From JALENY01 sp036310185 (lineage in GTDB: Bacteria > Bacillota > Clostridia > Lachnospirales > Lachnospiraceae): 53,371 nt of DNA. Within the stretch, counting starts at the first letter, position 1. Each line of letters starts with the position of its first letter. The notes under the pieces are model-generated. The model was not told the origin of the DNA. It saw only the letters and a program-made list of their open reading frames with translations, and searched no databases. The DNA lies in NCBI GenBank assembly GCA_036310185.1, contig JAXJSH010000127.1:1-53371 (forward strand), read 5' to 3'. Shown piece by piece: positions 7,459 to 14,684 of the stretch. A program made the position numbers and the translations under genes.

Positions 7459-8286
7459 ATGGAAAAAAAGTGTAATGGATCGAATGAATTAAAGAAAAAA
7501 TTACAGCAGATTAAAAATATGCTGCTTCAGCTGGCACCGGCTGCAATTGCATACAGCGGTGGTGTGGACAGTGCGCTTCTTTTAAAGATTGCTCTGGACG
7601 TACTTCCGCAGGATCAGGTGACGGCGATTATGGCCATAGGTCCTATGGTTCCAAAGTCAGAGGCAGATTTTGCCGCAGATTTTGCAAAGCAGATGGGATG
7701 CGAAACAGTGACTTTTTCTGCGGAAGTGCTGGCGGTGCCGGGATTTGTTGAAAATGGCCCGAAAAGGTGCTATTTCTGCAAAAAATATCTGTTTGGGAAC
7801 ATTTTAGCGCTGGCGGAAAAAAATGGATGTAAAAGCCTTTTAGACGGTACCAACGCGGATGATGTGCATGACTATCGTCCGGGAAGGCTGGCGCTGGAAG
7901 AACTGGGGATAAAAAGTCCTTTTCTGGAAGTCGGAATGACGAAGGAAGAGATTCGGGAACTTTCCCGGCTGTATGGTCTTCCAACGGCACAAAAGCCGGC
8001 GATGGCCTGCCTGGCCACCAGGATTCCCACCGGGACAGCCATAACGGATGCAGCGCTGAAAAAAGTGGAGGCAGGGGAAGAAATACTGAAATCCTATGGT
8101 CTGCACCAGTATCGTCTGAGAATTCTGGGGAATACCGGCCGCATCGAATGCCTGAAGGAAGAGATGGATATAATCAGGGCTGACTGGGATGGATTGACTG
8201 AAAAACTGGGGGGACTGGGATTTGCGCACATCGAATTGAGTCAGAGCGGATATGTCTGCGGAAGTATGAATCGTTACCAGCTATGA
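7459..8286 (+). CDS. larE: ATP-dependent sacrificial sulfur transferase LarE
   Basis: LarE adds sulfur to the nicotinic-acid-derived precursor of the nickel-pincer nucleotide cofactor of lactate racemase and related enzymes. This 275-aa copy has the PP-loop SGGVDS at 33-38 and the LarE blocks LLDGTNADDVHDYRPGRLAL and GMTKEEIREL. Three cysteines stand out: a C-x-x-C at 104/107 (RCYFCKKY) and C184 in AMACLATR, the position of the sacrificial cysteine of Lactiplantibacillus LarE. The C-x-x-C plus third Cys pattern is that of LarE forms thought to hold an iron-sulfur cluster and act catalytically. It heads a larE-larB-larC run. The ATG has no good ribosome site; the next in-frame ATG would leave too short an N-terminus. 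Confidence 0.93.
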   Translation: MEKKCNGSNELKKKLQQIKNMLLQLAPAAIAYSGGVDSALLLKIALDVLPQDQVTAIMAIGPMVPKSEADFAADFAKQMGCETVTFSAEVLAVPGFVENGPKRCYFCKKYLFGNILALAEKNGCKSLLDGTNADDVHDYRPGRLALEELGIKSPFLEVGMTKEEIRELSRLYGLPTAQKPAMACLATRIPTGTAITDAALKKVEAGEEILKSYGLHQYRLRILGNTGRIECLKEEMDIIRADWDGLTEKLGGLGFAHIELSQSGYVCGSMNRYQL

Positions 8287-8314
8287 AAGGGTAAAATGAA
8301 AGGAAGATGGAACG

Positions 8315-9067
8315 ATGAATGAAGAACAGATCAGGGCACTTTTGGAATCGGTGAAAAACGGTTCCGTGAATATGGATCAGGCGGTAGCGGAACTTCGGGC
8401 GCTCCCTTATGGTGATATCGGCTATGCGAAGGTGGACTATCATCGGGAGTTGAGAAACGGTTACCCGGAAGTAATCTACAGCCCCGGAAAGACGCTGGAA
8501 CAGATTCAGGGAATTGTAGAACAGATGCTGGAGCATACGGACGGAAATATTCTTGCGTCCAGAGCGGATGAAGCAGTCTATGAAGCCATAAAGCAGGTGA
8601 CAGATCAGGCGGTTTACTACAAAGAAGCGCGCAGCGTTGTGGTAAAACGCAAAGAATTTGGCACCACAGACGGTTATGTGCTGGTAATGACAGCCGGAAC
8701 CTCCGATATTCCGGTGGCGGAAGAGGCTGCGGTTACGGCAGAGGTCATGGGAAATCAGGTGAGACGTCTCTACGATGTGGGGGTGGCCGGAATCCACAGG
8801 CTTCTGGATAAAGTGAAGATCATTCAGGAAGCAAGAGTTATCATTGTGGTCGCTGGGATGGAAGGGGCTCTGGCATCGGTGGTGGGCGGTCTGACGAAAA
8901 GTCCGGTTATCGCTGTGCCTACCAGTGTGGGATATGGTGCCAATTTTGGCGGAATCTCGGCGCTTCTTGGCATGCTGACATCCTGTGCCAGCGGAATAGG
9001 CGTGGTGAACATTGATAATGGATTTGGTGCGGCATGCATGGCATCGAGAATCAATCAGCTGAAGTGA
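8315..9067 (+). CDS. larB: Nickel pincer cofactor biosynthesis protein LarB
   Basis: LarB carboxylates and hydrolyses nicotinic acid adenine dinucleotide, the first step of nickel-pincer nucleotide synthesis. The 250-aa length is normal. The N-terminal helical part includes ALPYGDIGYAKVDYHRELRNG. The C-terminal half is a PurE-like (AIR carboxylase) domain: VMTAGTSDIPVAEEA, YDVGVAGIHRLL, VVAGMEGALASVVGGL and the glycine-rich PTSVGYGANFGGISALLGML. Spacing from larE is 28 bp and a GGAAGATGG-type site precedes the ATG, so the two are co-transcribed. The protein is cytosolic. Confidence 0.95.
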   Translation: MNEEQIRALLESVKNGSVNMDQAVAELRALPYGDIGYAKVDYHRELRNGYPEVIYSPGKTLEQIQGIVEQMLEHTDGNILASRADEAVYEAIKQVTDQAVYYKEARSVVVKRKEFGTTDGYVLVMTAGTSDIPVAEEAAVTAEVMGNQVRRLYDVGVAGIHRLLDKVKIIQEARVIIVVAGMEGALASVVGGLTKSPVIAVPTSVGYGANFGGISALLGMLTSCASGIGVVNIDNGFGAACMASRINQLK

Positions 9068-9112
9068 CAGGCATGGTGATAAAAATTGAACACAGTAATT
9101 TGAAAGGGATTT

Positions 9113-9165
9113 GATCTGATCGGGCAGCGGTTCGGATGGTGCGAACCTGTATATGCAGATCGGAT
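9113..9165 (+). other. Stable hairpin in the larB-larC spacer
   Basis: In the 108-bp gap between larB and larC an inner stem GGTTCG / CGAACC (9129-9134 with 9142-9147) is enclosed by GATCTG / CAGATC (9113-9118 with 9156-9161). ATCTGATC can alternatively pair with GATCGGAT. No T run follows, so it is not a terminator. It ends about 10 nt before the larC start codon and could affect translation or message stability. Confidence 0.4.
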
Positions 9166-9175
9166 AAAAATAAGG

Positions 9176-10552
9176 ATGAGGACACTATATTTTGACTGCT
9201 TCTCCGGAATCAGCGGTGACATGGTTCTGGGAGCATTTCTGGATCTTGGAATTGAAGAGGAATATCTGAAAAAAGAACTTGGGAAACTGCATCTGGAACA
9301 CTATGAACTTTTTGCAGAGAAAACCAGTAAAATGGGCATCTCCGGAACGCATTGCCATGTGAGAGCGGAAGAAGAGCATGTACATCGGCATTTTTGCCAT
9401 ATTCGCCGGATGATTGAAGAATCGGAACTGGATGAACCGGTTAAAAATACGGCAGTCGCTGTTTTTCGGCGTGTAGCGGAGGCTGAGGCAGCGGTTCATG
9501 GGGTGGATGTGGAACAGGTGCATTTTCATGAAGTGGGTGCGCTGGATTCGATTATTGATATTGTGGGGGCTGCAATCTGTTTTCATAAACTGGCTCCGGA
9601 ACGGGTGTTGATATCGGGAATCAATACGGGCAGCGGCTGGGTGAAGTGTGCCCACGGACGGATACCGGTTCCGGCTCCGGCTACGGTGGAGATTCTGGCA
9701 AAAACGGATATTCCCATGTATTCAAAATATATTGAAGAAGAGGCGGCAACACCGACCGGAGCGGCCATTGCAGCGGAGCTGGCTGAATATGTGCCGGAGA
9801 TACCGGAAATGAAGGTGAAAAAAGTTGCTTATGGATTCGGGACGAAAGAATTTCCCGTATTAAATGGACTGCGATTCATTTATGGGGAGACGACAGAGAA
9901 AAAAACAGGAACTGCAGAAGTGCAGAATAAATGTGGAATCTGTGGAAAAGCAGATCAGGGCAAAAATGCAGATCAGGGCATAAATGCAGATCAGGGCAAA
10001 AATACAGATCAGGGCGAAAATGCAGACCAGGGCAAAAATACAGATCAGGGCATAAGTAAGGCGGAGAACAGGAAAACAGCAGAACTTCCAGACACAAATA
10101 TGGCAGAGCCGAAAGCTGGAATAGGCGACAGTACGATTCTGATTCTGGAGACCAATATTGATGATATGACCGGGGAATCAGCCGGCTATGTGATGGAACG
10201 GCTTTTGGAAGCCGGTGCAAAAGATGTTTTTTATACGCCCATTTATATGAAAAAAAATCGGCCGGCCATCATGCTTACGGTTCTGGCATCACCCCTGGAT
10301 GAAAGCAAAATGGCGGATATTCTATTGGGTGAAACCACTACAATTGGTATACGAAAACGGATGGAATCCCGTATCTGCATGGAGCGATACGTGCGTACAG
10401 TGAACACGCCCTACGGTGATGTGCGGGTAAAAGTATGTGATTACGGAAATATTCACAAGGAATCTTTTGAGTACGAAGATGTGGCTCAGATTGCGAAAGC
10501 TGCAAAAAAATCCCACCTTGATATGATAAGGGAATTGACCTTTTTTCTCTAA
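9176..10552 (+). CDS. larC: Nickel insertion protein LarC (fused LarC1-LarC2) with repeat linker
   Basis: LarC is the CTP-dependent cyclometallase that inserts nickel into the pincer nucleotide. The 458-aa protein begins with the family hallmark MRTLYFDCFSGISGDM and has the His-rich EEEHVHRHFCHIRRM and VHFHEVGALDSIIDIVGAA blocks of LarC1. LarC2 begins near residue 320 with ILETNIDDMTGE. In Lactiplantibacillus plantarum the two halves are joined by programmed ribosomal frameshifting; here one reading frame covers both. Between them (residues 259-294) lie six tandem copies of a hexapeptide like ADQGKN, preceded by a C-x-x-C (CGIC). The start is fixed by the conserved N-terminus although its ribosome site is poor. 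It is third in larEBC; larA is not in this window. Confidence 0.94.
   Translation: MRTLYFDCFSGISGDMVLGAFLDLGIEEEYLKKELGKLHLEHYELFAEKTSKMGISGTHCHVRAEEEHVHRHFCHIRRMIEESELDEPVKNTAVAVFRRVAEAEAAVHGVDVEQVHFHEVGALDSIIDIVGAAICFHKLAPERVLISGINTGSGWVKCAHGRIPVPAPATVEILAKTDIPMYSKYIEEEAATPTGAAIAAELAEYVPEIPEMKVKKVAYGFGTKEFPVLNGLRFIYGETTEKKTGTAEVQNKCGICGKADQGKNADQGINADQGKNTDQGENADQGKNTDQGISKAENRKTAELPDTNMAEPKAGIGDSTILILETNIDDMTGESAGYVMERLLEAGAKDVFYTPIYMKKNRPAIMLTVLASPLDESKMADILLGETTTIGIRKRMESRICMERYVRTVNTPYGDVRVKVCDYGNIHKESFEYEDVAQIAKAAKKSHLDMIRELTFFL
9950..10057 (+). repeat. Six tandem 18-bp repeats inside larC
   Basis: Six contiguous units, each 18 bp and in frame, of the form GCAGATCAGGGCAAAAAT with 0-4 changes per unit. 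They encode ADQG(K/I/E)N hexapeptides, with T replacing A in some. They lie exactly at the LarC1/LarC2 junction. There are no spacers, so this is a coding minisatellite, not a CRISPR. Confidence 0.95.
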
Positions 10553-10563
10553 TATGATACAGT
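10535..10563 (+). promoter_or_regulatory. Possible promoter of the glycine riboswitch-symporter transcript
   Basis: TTGACC (10535-10540) and TACAGT (10558-10563), spacer 17 bp. The -35 lies inside the last codons of larC. Transcription would start near 10570, just before the riboswitch. Confidence 0.5.
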
Positions 10564-10583
10564 ATTTAATTGTGAAAAATAAA

Positions 10584-10672
10584 CGCTCAGGAGAGACTCA
10601 TGAAATATGAGCGCCGAAGGTGTACACGGCCTTGCCACGGGCCGCAAATCACTCAGGCAAAAGGATGGAGGG
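10584..10672 (+). ncRNA. Glycine riboswitch (single aptamer)
   Basis: The conserved glycine aptamer core is present: GGAGAG, a CTCAT-GAAAT-ATGAG stem, GCGCCGAAGG, a GGCC-containing P3 arm, and CTCAGGCAAAAGGA. One full aptamer is seen rather than the classical tandem pair. The 3' edge runs straight into GGAGGG, the likely ribosome site of the symporter gene, and no terminator lies between. Translational control is therefore the simpler reading. Position ahead of an AGCS symporter is a familiar arrangement for this riboswitch. Confidence 0.9.
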
Positions 10673-10684
10673 AAAATACATATT

Positions 10685-12097
10685 ATGTTATCAGAAGTTT
10701 TTTCTGCAATTGACAAGTTTATTGAGTGGTTCGACGGGGTAGTCTGGGGACTGCCGCTTATCATTCTGATTCTGACAACCGGAATCTATCTGACAGTTCG
10801 TCTGGGGCTGCTGCAGGTACGGCACCTGGGAAAAGCCCTGAAATTCATGGTTAAAAATGAAGATGGCGGAGAAGGAGAGGTTACCAGTTTTGGTGCTCTT
10901 TGTACAGCTCTGTCTGCGACGATTGGTACCGGAAATATCGTAGGAGTTGCGACCGCTATCTGTGCGGGCGGTCCAGGAGCTTTATTCTGGATGATCGTAG
11001 CAGCATTCTTTGGTATGGCTACCAAATATGCGGAAGGCCTTCTTGCGGTTAAATACCGTACCGTTGATGGGGATGGACACGTTCTTGGCGGACCGTTCTA
11101 TTACATTGAGAACGGTATGGGCAAAAAATGGGGCTGGATGGCAAAACTTTTTGCATTTTTCGGAATGTGTGTAGGTCTGTTCGGCATCGGTACTTTTACC
11201 CAGGTAAACGGTATTGCATCTGCGACGACCAGTTTCTTTGATCCGGATATGGCACACACGGTTTCAATTCTGGGAAGGGATTATTCATGGGCAACTGTGA
11301 TTACCTGCCTGGTTCTGACTGTAGTTGTGGGACTGGTTGTTATTGGCGGTCTGAAACGAATTGCAAAAGTATCGGAAGTGGTGGTTCCGGCTATGGCAAT
11401 TGTGTATTTTGTATTCGCTTTGATTATTATTCTGACCCATATCAAAGAGGTTCCGGCAGCAATTGGAACAATTGTAAAAAGTGCGTTTACCGGAAGTGCG
11501 CTGGCCGGTGGTGTTATGGGAACAATGATAATGGCCATGCAGAAAGGTATCGCACGTGGTATCTTTTCCAATGAAGCCGGTCTTGGAAGCGCGCCGATTG
11601 CAGCGGCAGCGGCTCAGACAAAGGAACCGGTTCGCCAGGGACTTGTAACCATGACAGGAACTTTTATTGATACCATTGTTATCTGTACGATGACCGGTCT
11701 CAGCATTGTTCTGACCGGAACCTGGAACACCGGTCTGGAAGGGGTAGACATTACAAGTGCTGCATTCCAGCAGGGACTTCCGTTCCCGCCGCGGGTATCT
11801 GCATTTGTACTGATGCTTTGTCTGGTATTTTTTGCATTTACAACCATTCTTGGATGGGATTATTACGGTGAGAGATGTCTGGAATATTTATCCGGCCGCA
11901 ATATGAAAGCGGTAAAAGCATATCGCTGGCTGTACATTCTGGCCGTATTTATCGGACCGTACATGACTGTAGCAGCGGTATGGAATATCGCGGATATCTT
12001 TAACGCATTGATGGCGCTGCCAAACCTTGTGGCCCTGATAGCTTTGAGCGGCGTAGTTGTAAAAGAGACAAAAGCATATTTTGCAAAAAGCAAATAA
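10685..12097 (+). CDS. Sodium:alanine/glycine symporter, AGCS family
   Basis: A 470-aa polytopic membrane protein of the alanine/glycine:cation symporter family, with about eleven membrane segments. Family signatures include FGALCTALSATIGTGNIVGVATAI near residue 70 and GIARGIFSNEAGLGSAPIAAAAA near residue 300. It should import glycine or alanine with Na+. I chose the ATG at 10685: an in-frame ATG at 10607 lies inside the riboswitch. GGAGGG at 10667-10672 lies 12 nt upstream. The glycine riboswitch directly ahead argues that glycine is a real substrate and that expression responds to it. A terminator follows at about 12200. Confidence 0.93.
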   Translation: MLSEVFSAIDKFIEWFDGVVWGLPLIILILTTGIYLTVRLGLLQVRHLGKALKFMVKNEDGGEGEVTSFGALCTALSATIGTGNIVGVATAICAGGPGALFWMIVAAFFGMATKYAEGLLAVKYRTVDGDGHVLGGPFYYIENGMGKKWGWMAKLFAFFGMCVGLFGIGTFTQVNGIASATTSFFDPDMAHTVSILGRDYSWATVITCLVLTVVVGLVVIGGLKRIAKVSEVVVPAMAIVYFVFALIIILTHIKEVPAAIGTIVKSAFTGSALAGGVMGTMIMAMQKGIARGIFSNEAGLGSAPIAAAAAQTKEPVRQGLVTMTGTFIDTIVICTMTGLSIVLTGTWNTGLEGVDITSAAFQQGLPFPPRVSAFVLMLCLVFFAFTTILGWDYYGERCLEYLSGRNMKAVKAYRWLYILAVFIGPYMTVAAVWNIADIFNALMALPNLVALIALSGVVVKETKAYFAKSK

Positions 12098-12200
12098 GCA
12101 CAGTTATTGGGAACAGATAACTGACAATTTGAGAGCAAAGATAAGAAAAATAGTATAAAGAAAATAGAAGAGAAAACCTTATAACCCCGAGCGAAGAGAG

Positions 12201-12263
12201 GACTGCCGTGTATGCGTTCTGTCATTCTGACTGAATGACACTGTGTATACGGTGGTCTTTTTG
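12201..12263 (+). terminator. Terminator downstream of the AGCS symporter
   Basis: A long imperfect hairpin with a perfect inner stem TGTCATTC / GAATGACA, outer pairing CCGTGTAT with ATACGG and GAC with GTC, then TTTTTG. It ends the symporter transcript. The rest of the 12098-12458 gap is AT-rich and contains only this and the plsC promoter. Confidence 0.7.
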
Positions 12264-12351
12264 TATTAAAAGAAATCCATATAAGTAAAAGCGAAAACAG
12301 TAAAAAGAGTGTAAAATATTTCTGAAAAGACGGCAAAAAATAAAAATGTCG

Positions 12352-12379
12352 TTGGAAAAAACGGCAAAAGTGGTATAAT
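12352..12379 (+). promoter_or_regulatory. Promoter of the acyltransferase gene
   Basis: TTGGAA (12352-12357) and a perfect TATAAT (12374-12379), spacer 16 bp. It lies about 80 bp before the plsC start. Confidence 0.6.
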
Positions 12380-12458
12380 GAAAAAGACTGTGATAAAGAA
12401 AGGAAAATAACTCAATTGGTTCCGGAAACGGGCGGAAATTGGGTTTTGCGTGAATTTT

Positions 12459-13199
12459 ATGATAAGATTTATTGCTGCAGCCATTGTATTAGCGGGCTAT
12501 CTGATTTTATTTTTACCGGCATTGCTGATCCTATGGATTATAGGAAAGTTCAGTCCGAGAACAAAGGATATTGTCAGTCTTCGTATGGTACAGGCAACAT
12601 TAAAATTGATTCTCTGGTGCTCCGGCGCGAAGGTGACGGTGATCGGTGAGGAAAATGTTCCCCAGGATCAGGCGGTGCTGTATGTGGCAAACCACAGAAG
12701 CTATTTTGATATTCTGCTTACTTATACCCGCTGCAAACGTCTGACCGGCTATATTTCAAAGAAGGAAATGGACAAGTTTCCCATTCTGAATATCTGGATG
12801 CGTTATCTGTATTGTCTGTTCCTTGACCGGGATAACATTAAAGAGGGTCTGAAGACCATTCTGAAGGCGATTGAGCACATAAAAAATGGCATTTCCATCT
12901 GTGTCTTCCCGGAGGGAACCAGAAACAAGGGGGACAGTGATCTGGAACTTCTGCCGTTCCATGAGGGAAGTTTTAAGATCGCTCAGAAAACGGGCTGTCC
13001 GATTGTACCCATTGCCATAAACAACAGTGCGGAGATTTTCGAAAATCATTTGCCGAAGCTGAAAGCGTGTAATGTGGTTGTTGAATACTGCAAACCGATT
13101 ATTCTGTCTGAATTGAGCAAAGAAGACCAGAGACGTCTGGGTGCATATACACAGAACATTATTCGGGAAACGTTGAAAAAAAATCAGGAACTGGTATAA
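12459..13199 (+). CDS. plsC: 1-acyl-sn-glycerol-3-phosphate acyltransferase (PlsC-type)
   Basis: A 246-aa lysophospholipid acyltransferase that would transfer an acyl chain to lysophosphatidic acid in phospholipid synthesis at the inner membrane. An N-terminal hydrophobic segment (AAAIVLAGYLILFLPALLIL) anchors it. The catalytic NHRSYFD (H-x4-D) and the substrate-binding FPEGTRNKGD are both present, with a later PIVPIAI motif. I give the ATG start at 12459; a GTG three codons upstream (12450) is also possible, and neither has a strong ribosome site. The stop codon lies in the loop of the terminator. Confidence 0.9.
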   Translation: MIRFIAAAIVLAGYLILFLPALLILWIIGKFSPRTKDIVSLRMVQATLKLILWCSGAKVTVIGEENVPQDQAVLYVANHRSYFDILLTYTRCKRLTGYISKKEMDKFPILNIWMRYLYCLFLDRDNIKEGLKTILKAIEHIKNGISICVFPEGTRNKGDSDLELLPFHEGSFKIAQKTGCPIVPIAINNSAEIFENHLPKLKACNVVVEYCKPIILSELSKEDQRRLGAYTQNIIRETLKKNQELV

Positions 13200-13218
13200 T
13201 CCAGTTCCTGATTTTTTT
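13181..13218 (+). terminator. Bidirectional terminator at the plsC stop codon
   Basis: Perfect 14-bp stem AAATCAGGAACTGG / CCAGTTCCTGATTT with a 6-nt loop holding the plsC TAA. T runs occur on both strands, so it can also stop transcripts arriving from the convergent liv operon. Confidence 0.9.
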
Positions 13219-13230
13219 GTTTGTACACTT

Positions 13231-13331
13231 CACTATTCAGAAAGTGCTGTTTACAAAATGCCAAAGTGCAGTTATTGACTGAAGCCGGGATTCCTGGCGG
13301 ATCCTCTTATTCACACATTCTGAACAGTTAC
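13231..13331. repeat. Palindromic dispersed element, copy 1
   Basis: The left arm CACTATTCAGAAAGTG (13231-13246) is an imperfect inverted match (13 of 16) to the right arm in CACATTCTGAACAGTTAC (13314-13331). The right arm overlaps the stop codon of the minus-strand kinase-like gene. The arms resemble those of the element at 20372-20448 and the single arm at 36148-36168. No protein is encoded inside. Confidence 0.55.
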
Positions 13332-13948
13332 TCAAATCGGATATTCATGTAAGAAATGATCTCTTCCACACACTTCTCAAATCCCAGTTTTCCGGAATTC
13401 AGACACAGATCATAATTTCTCGCATCCGTCCATTCTCTTCCGGTGTAGTATTTGTAGAAATCTGCACGTTTTTTATCGGTTTTCTCAATGTATTTTTCCA
13501 TTTCGCGCACACTCATACTATGGCGTTCCATGGCCCGGTCCAGACAGAACTGTTTGTCTGCGTGAATGAATACGCTCAGAACCTTCGGGTGTTCTTTTAA
13601 CACGTAGTCGGCGCATCTTCCGATGATAACACAGGATTCATTTGCCGCCAGGTCTTTCATGACTTTTGCCTGGTAATTGAACAGGTTTTCATCTGAGGTG
13701 AAGTCGCTGCTCTCAGGTGAGATCAGGCTGCCCTCGTAGGGGCGTTTCAGTGGTTTGAACCAGGATGAGATCTTCAGTCGCTCATCTGTTTCACCAAACA
13801 GTCTTTCGTTGATACCGCTTTCGTCCGATGCGAGACGAAGAATTTCGTGGCTGTAGCAGTTGATACCCAGTCTTTTTGCCAGCATGGCGCCGATGGTTTT
13901 TCCGCCGCTGCCGTACTGTCTTGCAATTGTAATAACTGTGTTTTCCAT
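13328..13948 (-). CDS. Cytidylate kinase-like family protein
   Basis: A 206-aa P-loop protein of the cytidylate kinase-2 type family. It starts with ITIARQYGSGGKTIGAMLAKRLG, whose GSGGKTIG is the phosphate-binding loop, then has DESGINERLFGETDERL and later an HADKQFCLDRAMERH arm. It differs from the housekeeping Cmk, so its nucleotide substrate is uncertain; it is cytosolic. AAGGAGGT precedes the ATG. It lies 12 bp after livF and is probably the last gene of the livHMGF transcript. No link to amino-acid transport is known to me; it may simply be riding on that promoter. Confidence 0.82.
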   Translation of the reverse strand: MENTVITIARQYGSGGKTIGAMLAKRLGINCYSHEILRLASDESGINERLFGETDERLKISSWFKPLKRPYEGSLISPESSDFTSDENLFNYQAKVMKDLAANESCVIIGRCADYVLKEHPKVLSVFIHADKQFCLDRAMERHSMSVREMEKYIEKTDKKRADFYKYYTGREWTDARNYDLCLNSGKLGFEKCVEEIISYMNIRFE

Positions 13949-13960
13949 AGGATGACCTCC

Positions 13961-14671
13961 TTATTCGCCTAAATACGCTTTTTTAATGGAATCATTGTTT
14001 AAAAGATCATTTGCCTTTCCGTCAAGTACGATGCTGCCGGTTTCCAGAACGTAAGCCCGGTCTGCGATGGACAGTGCCTTTTTCGCGTTCTGCTCGACCA
14101 GAAGAACGGTGGTGCCGCTCTTTGATACGCTCTGAATGATGTCGAAGATCTCATTTACCAGAATCGGGGAGAGACCCATGGACGGTTCGTCCATCAGGAT
14201 GATCTTCGGATTTGACATAAGTGCACGGCCCATGGCCAGCATCTGCTGCTCGCCGCCGCTTAAGGTTCCGGCTCTCTGGTTCTTTCTTTCCTCCAGACGC
14301 GGGAAACGTGCGTACACCTTCTCCAGAGATTCGCTGATCTCATTTTTGTCTTTTCGGGTAAATGCACCCATTTTCAGGTTTTCGTATACGCTCAGGTCTG
14401 CGAAAACCCGGCGTCCTTCCGGTACGTGTGCCATACCAAGGGATACGATCTTGTGGGCAGGGATCTTTGTCAGATCCTGGCCTTCAAAGAGGACAGATCC
14501 CTTTTTCGGGGAGAGAAGTCCGGTGATGGTCTGCAGAATGGTGGTCTTGCCGGCACCGTTTGCACCGATCAGCGCGATGACTTCACCCTGATTTACTTCG
14601 AAGGAAACGCCTTTGATTGCCTGGATCACACCGTAGTATACTTCCAGGTCTTTGATTTCTAACATTGCCAT
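13961..14671 (-). CDS. livF: Branched-chain amino acid ABC transporter, ATPase LivF
   Basis: A 236-aa cytosolic ATPase of the high-affinity branched-chain amino acid importer. It has Walker A GANGAGKTT near residue 36, the ABC signature LSGGEQQMLAMGRAL, Walker B IILMDEPSMGLSP and the switch His region replaced by the LivF-typical LLVEQNAKKAL. Its start follows AGGAGG at 14686-14681 by 9 nt; upstream in-frame ATG codons overlap livG. It pairs with LivG to drive the LivH/LivM channel. The livG stop codon overlaps this ribosome site, so translation is probably coupled. Confidence 0.95.
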   Translation of the reverse strand: MAMLEIKDLEVYYGVIQAIKGVSFEVNQGEVIALIGANGAGKTTILQTITGLLSPKKGSVLFEGQDLTKIPAHKIVSLGMAHVPEGRRVFADLSVYENLKMGAFTRKDKNEISESLEKVYARFPRLEERKNQRAGTLSGGEQQMLAMGRALMSNPKIILMDEPSMGLSPILVNEIFDIIQSVSKSGTTVLLVEQNAKKALSIADRAYVLETGSIVLDGKANDLLNNDSIKKAYLGE

Positions 14672-14684
14672 AGCTGATTTCCTC

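Noticed and set aside
9950..10057. CRISPR-like regular repeat
   Set aside because: The 18-bp units are contiguous without spacers and keep the larC reading frame.
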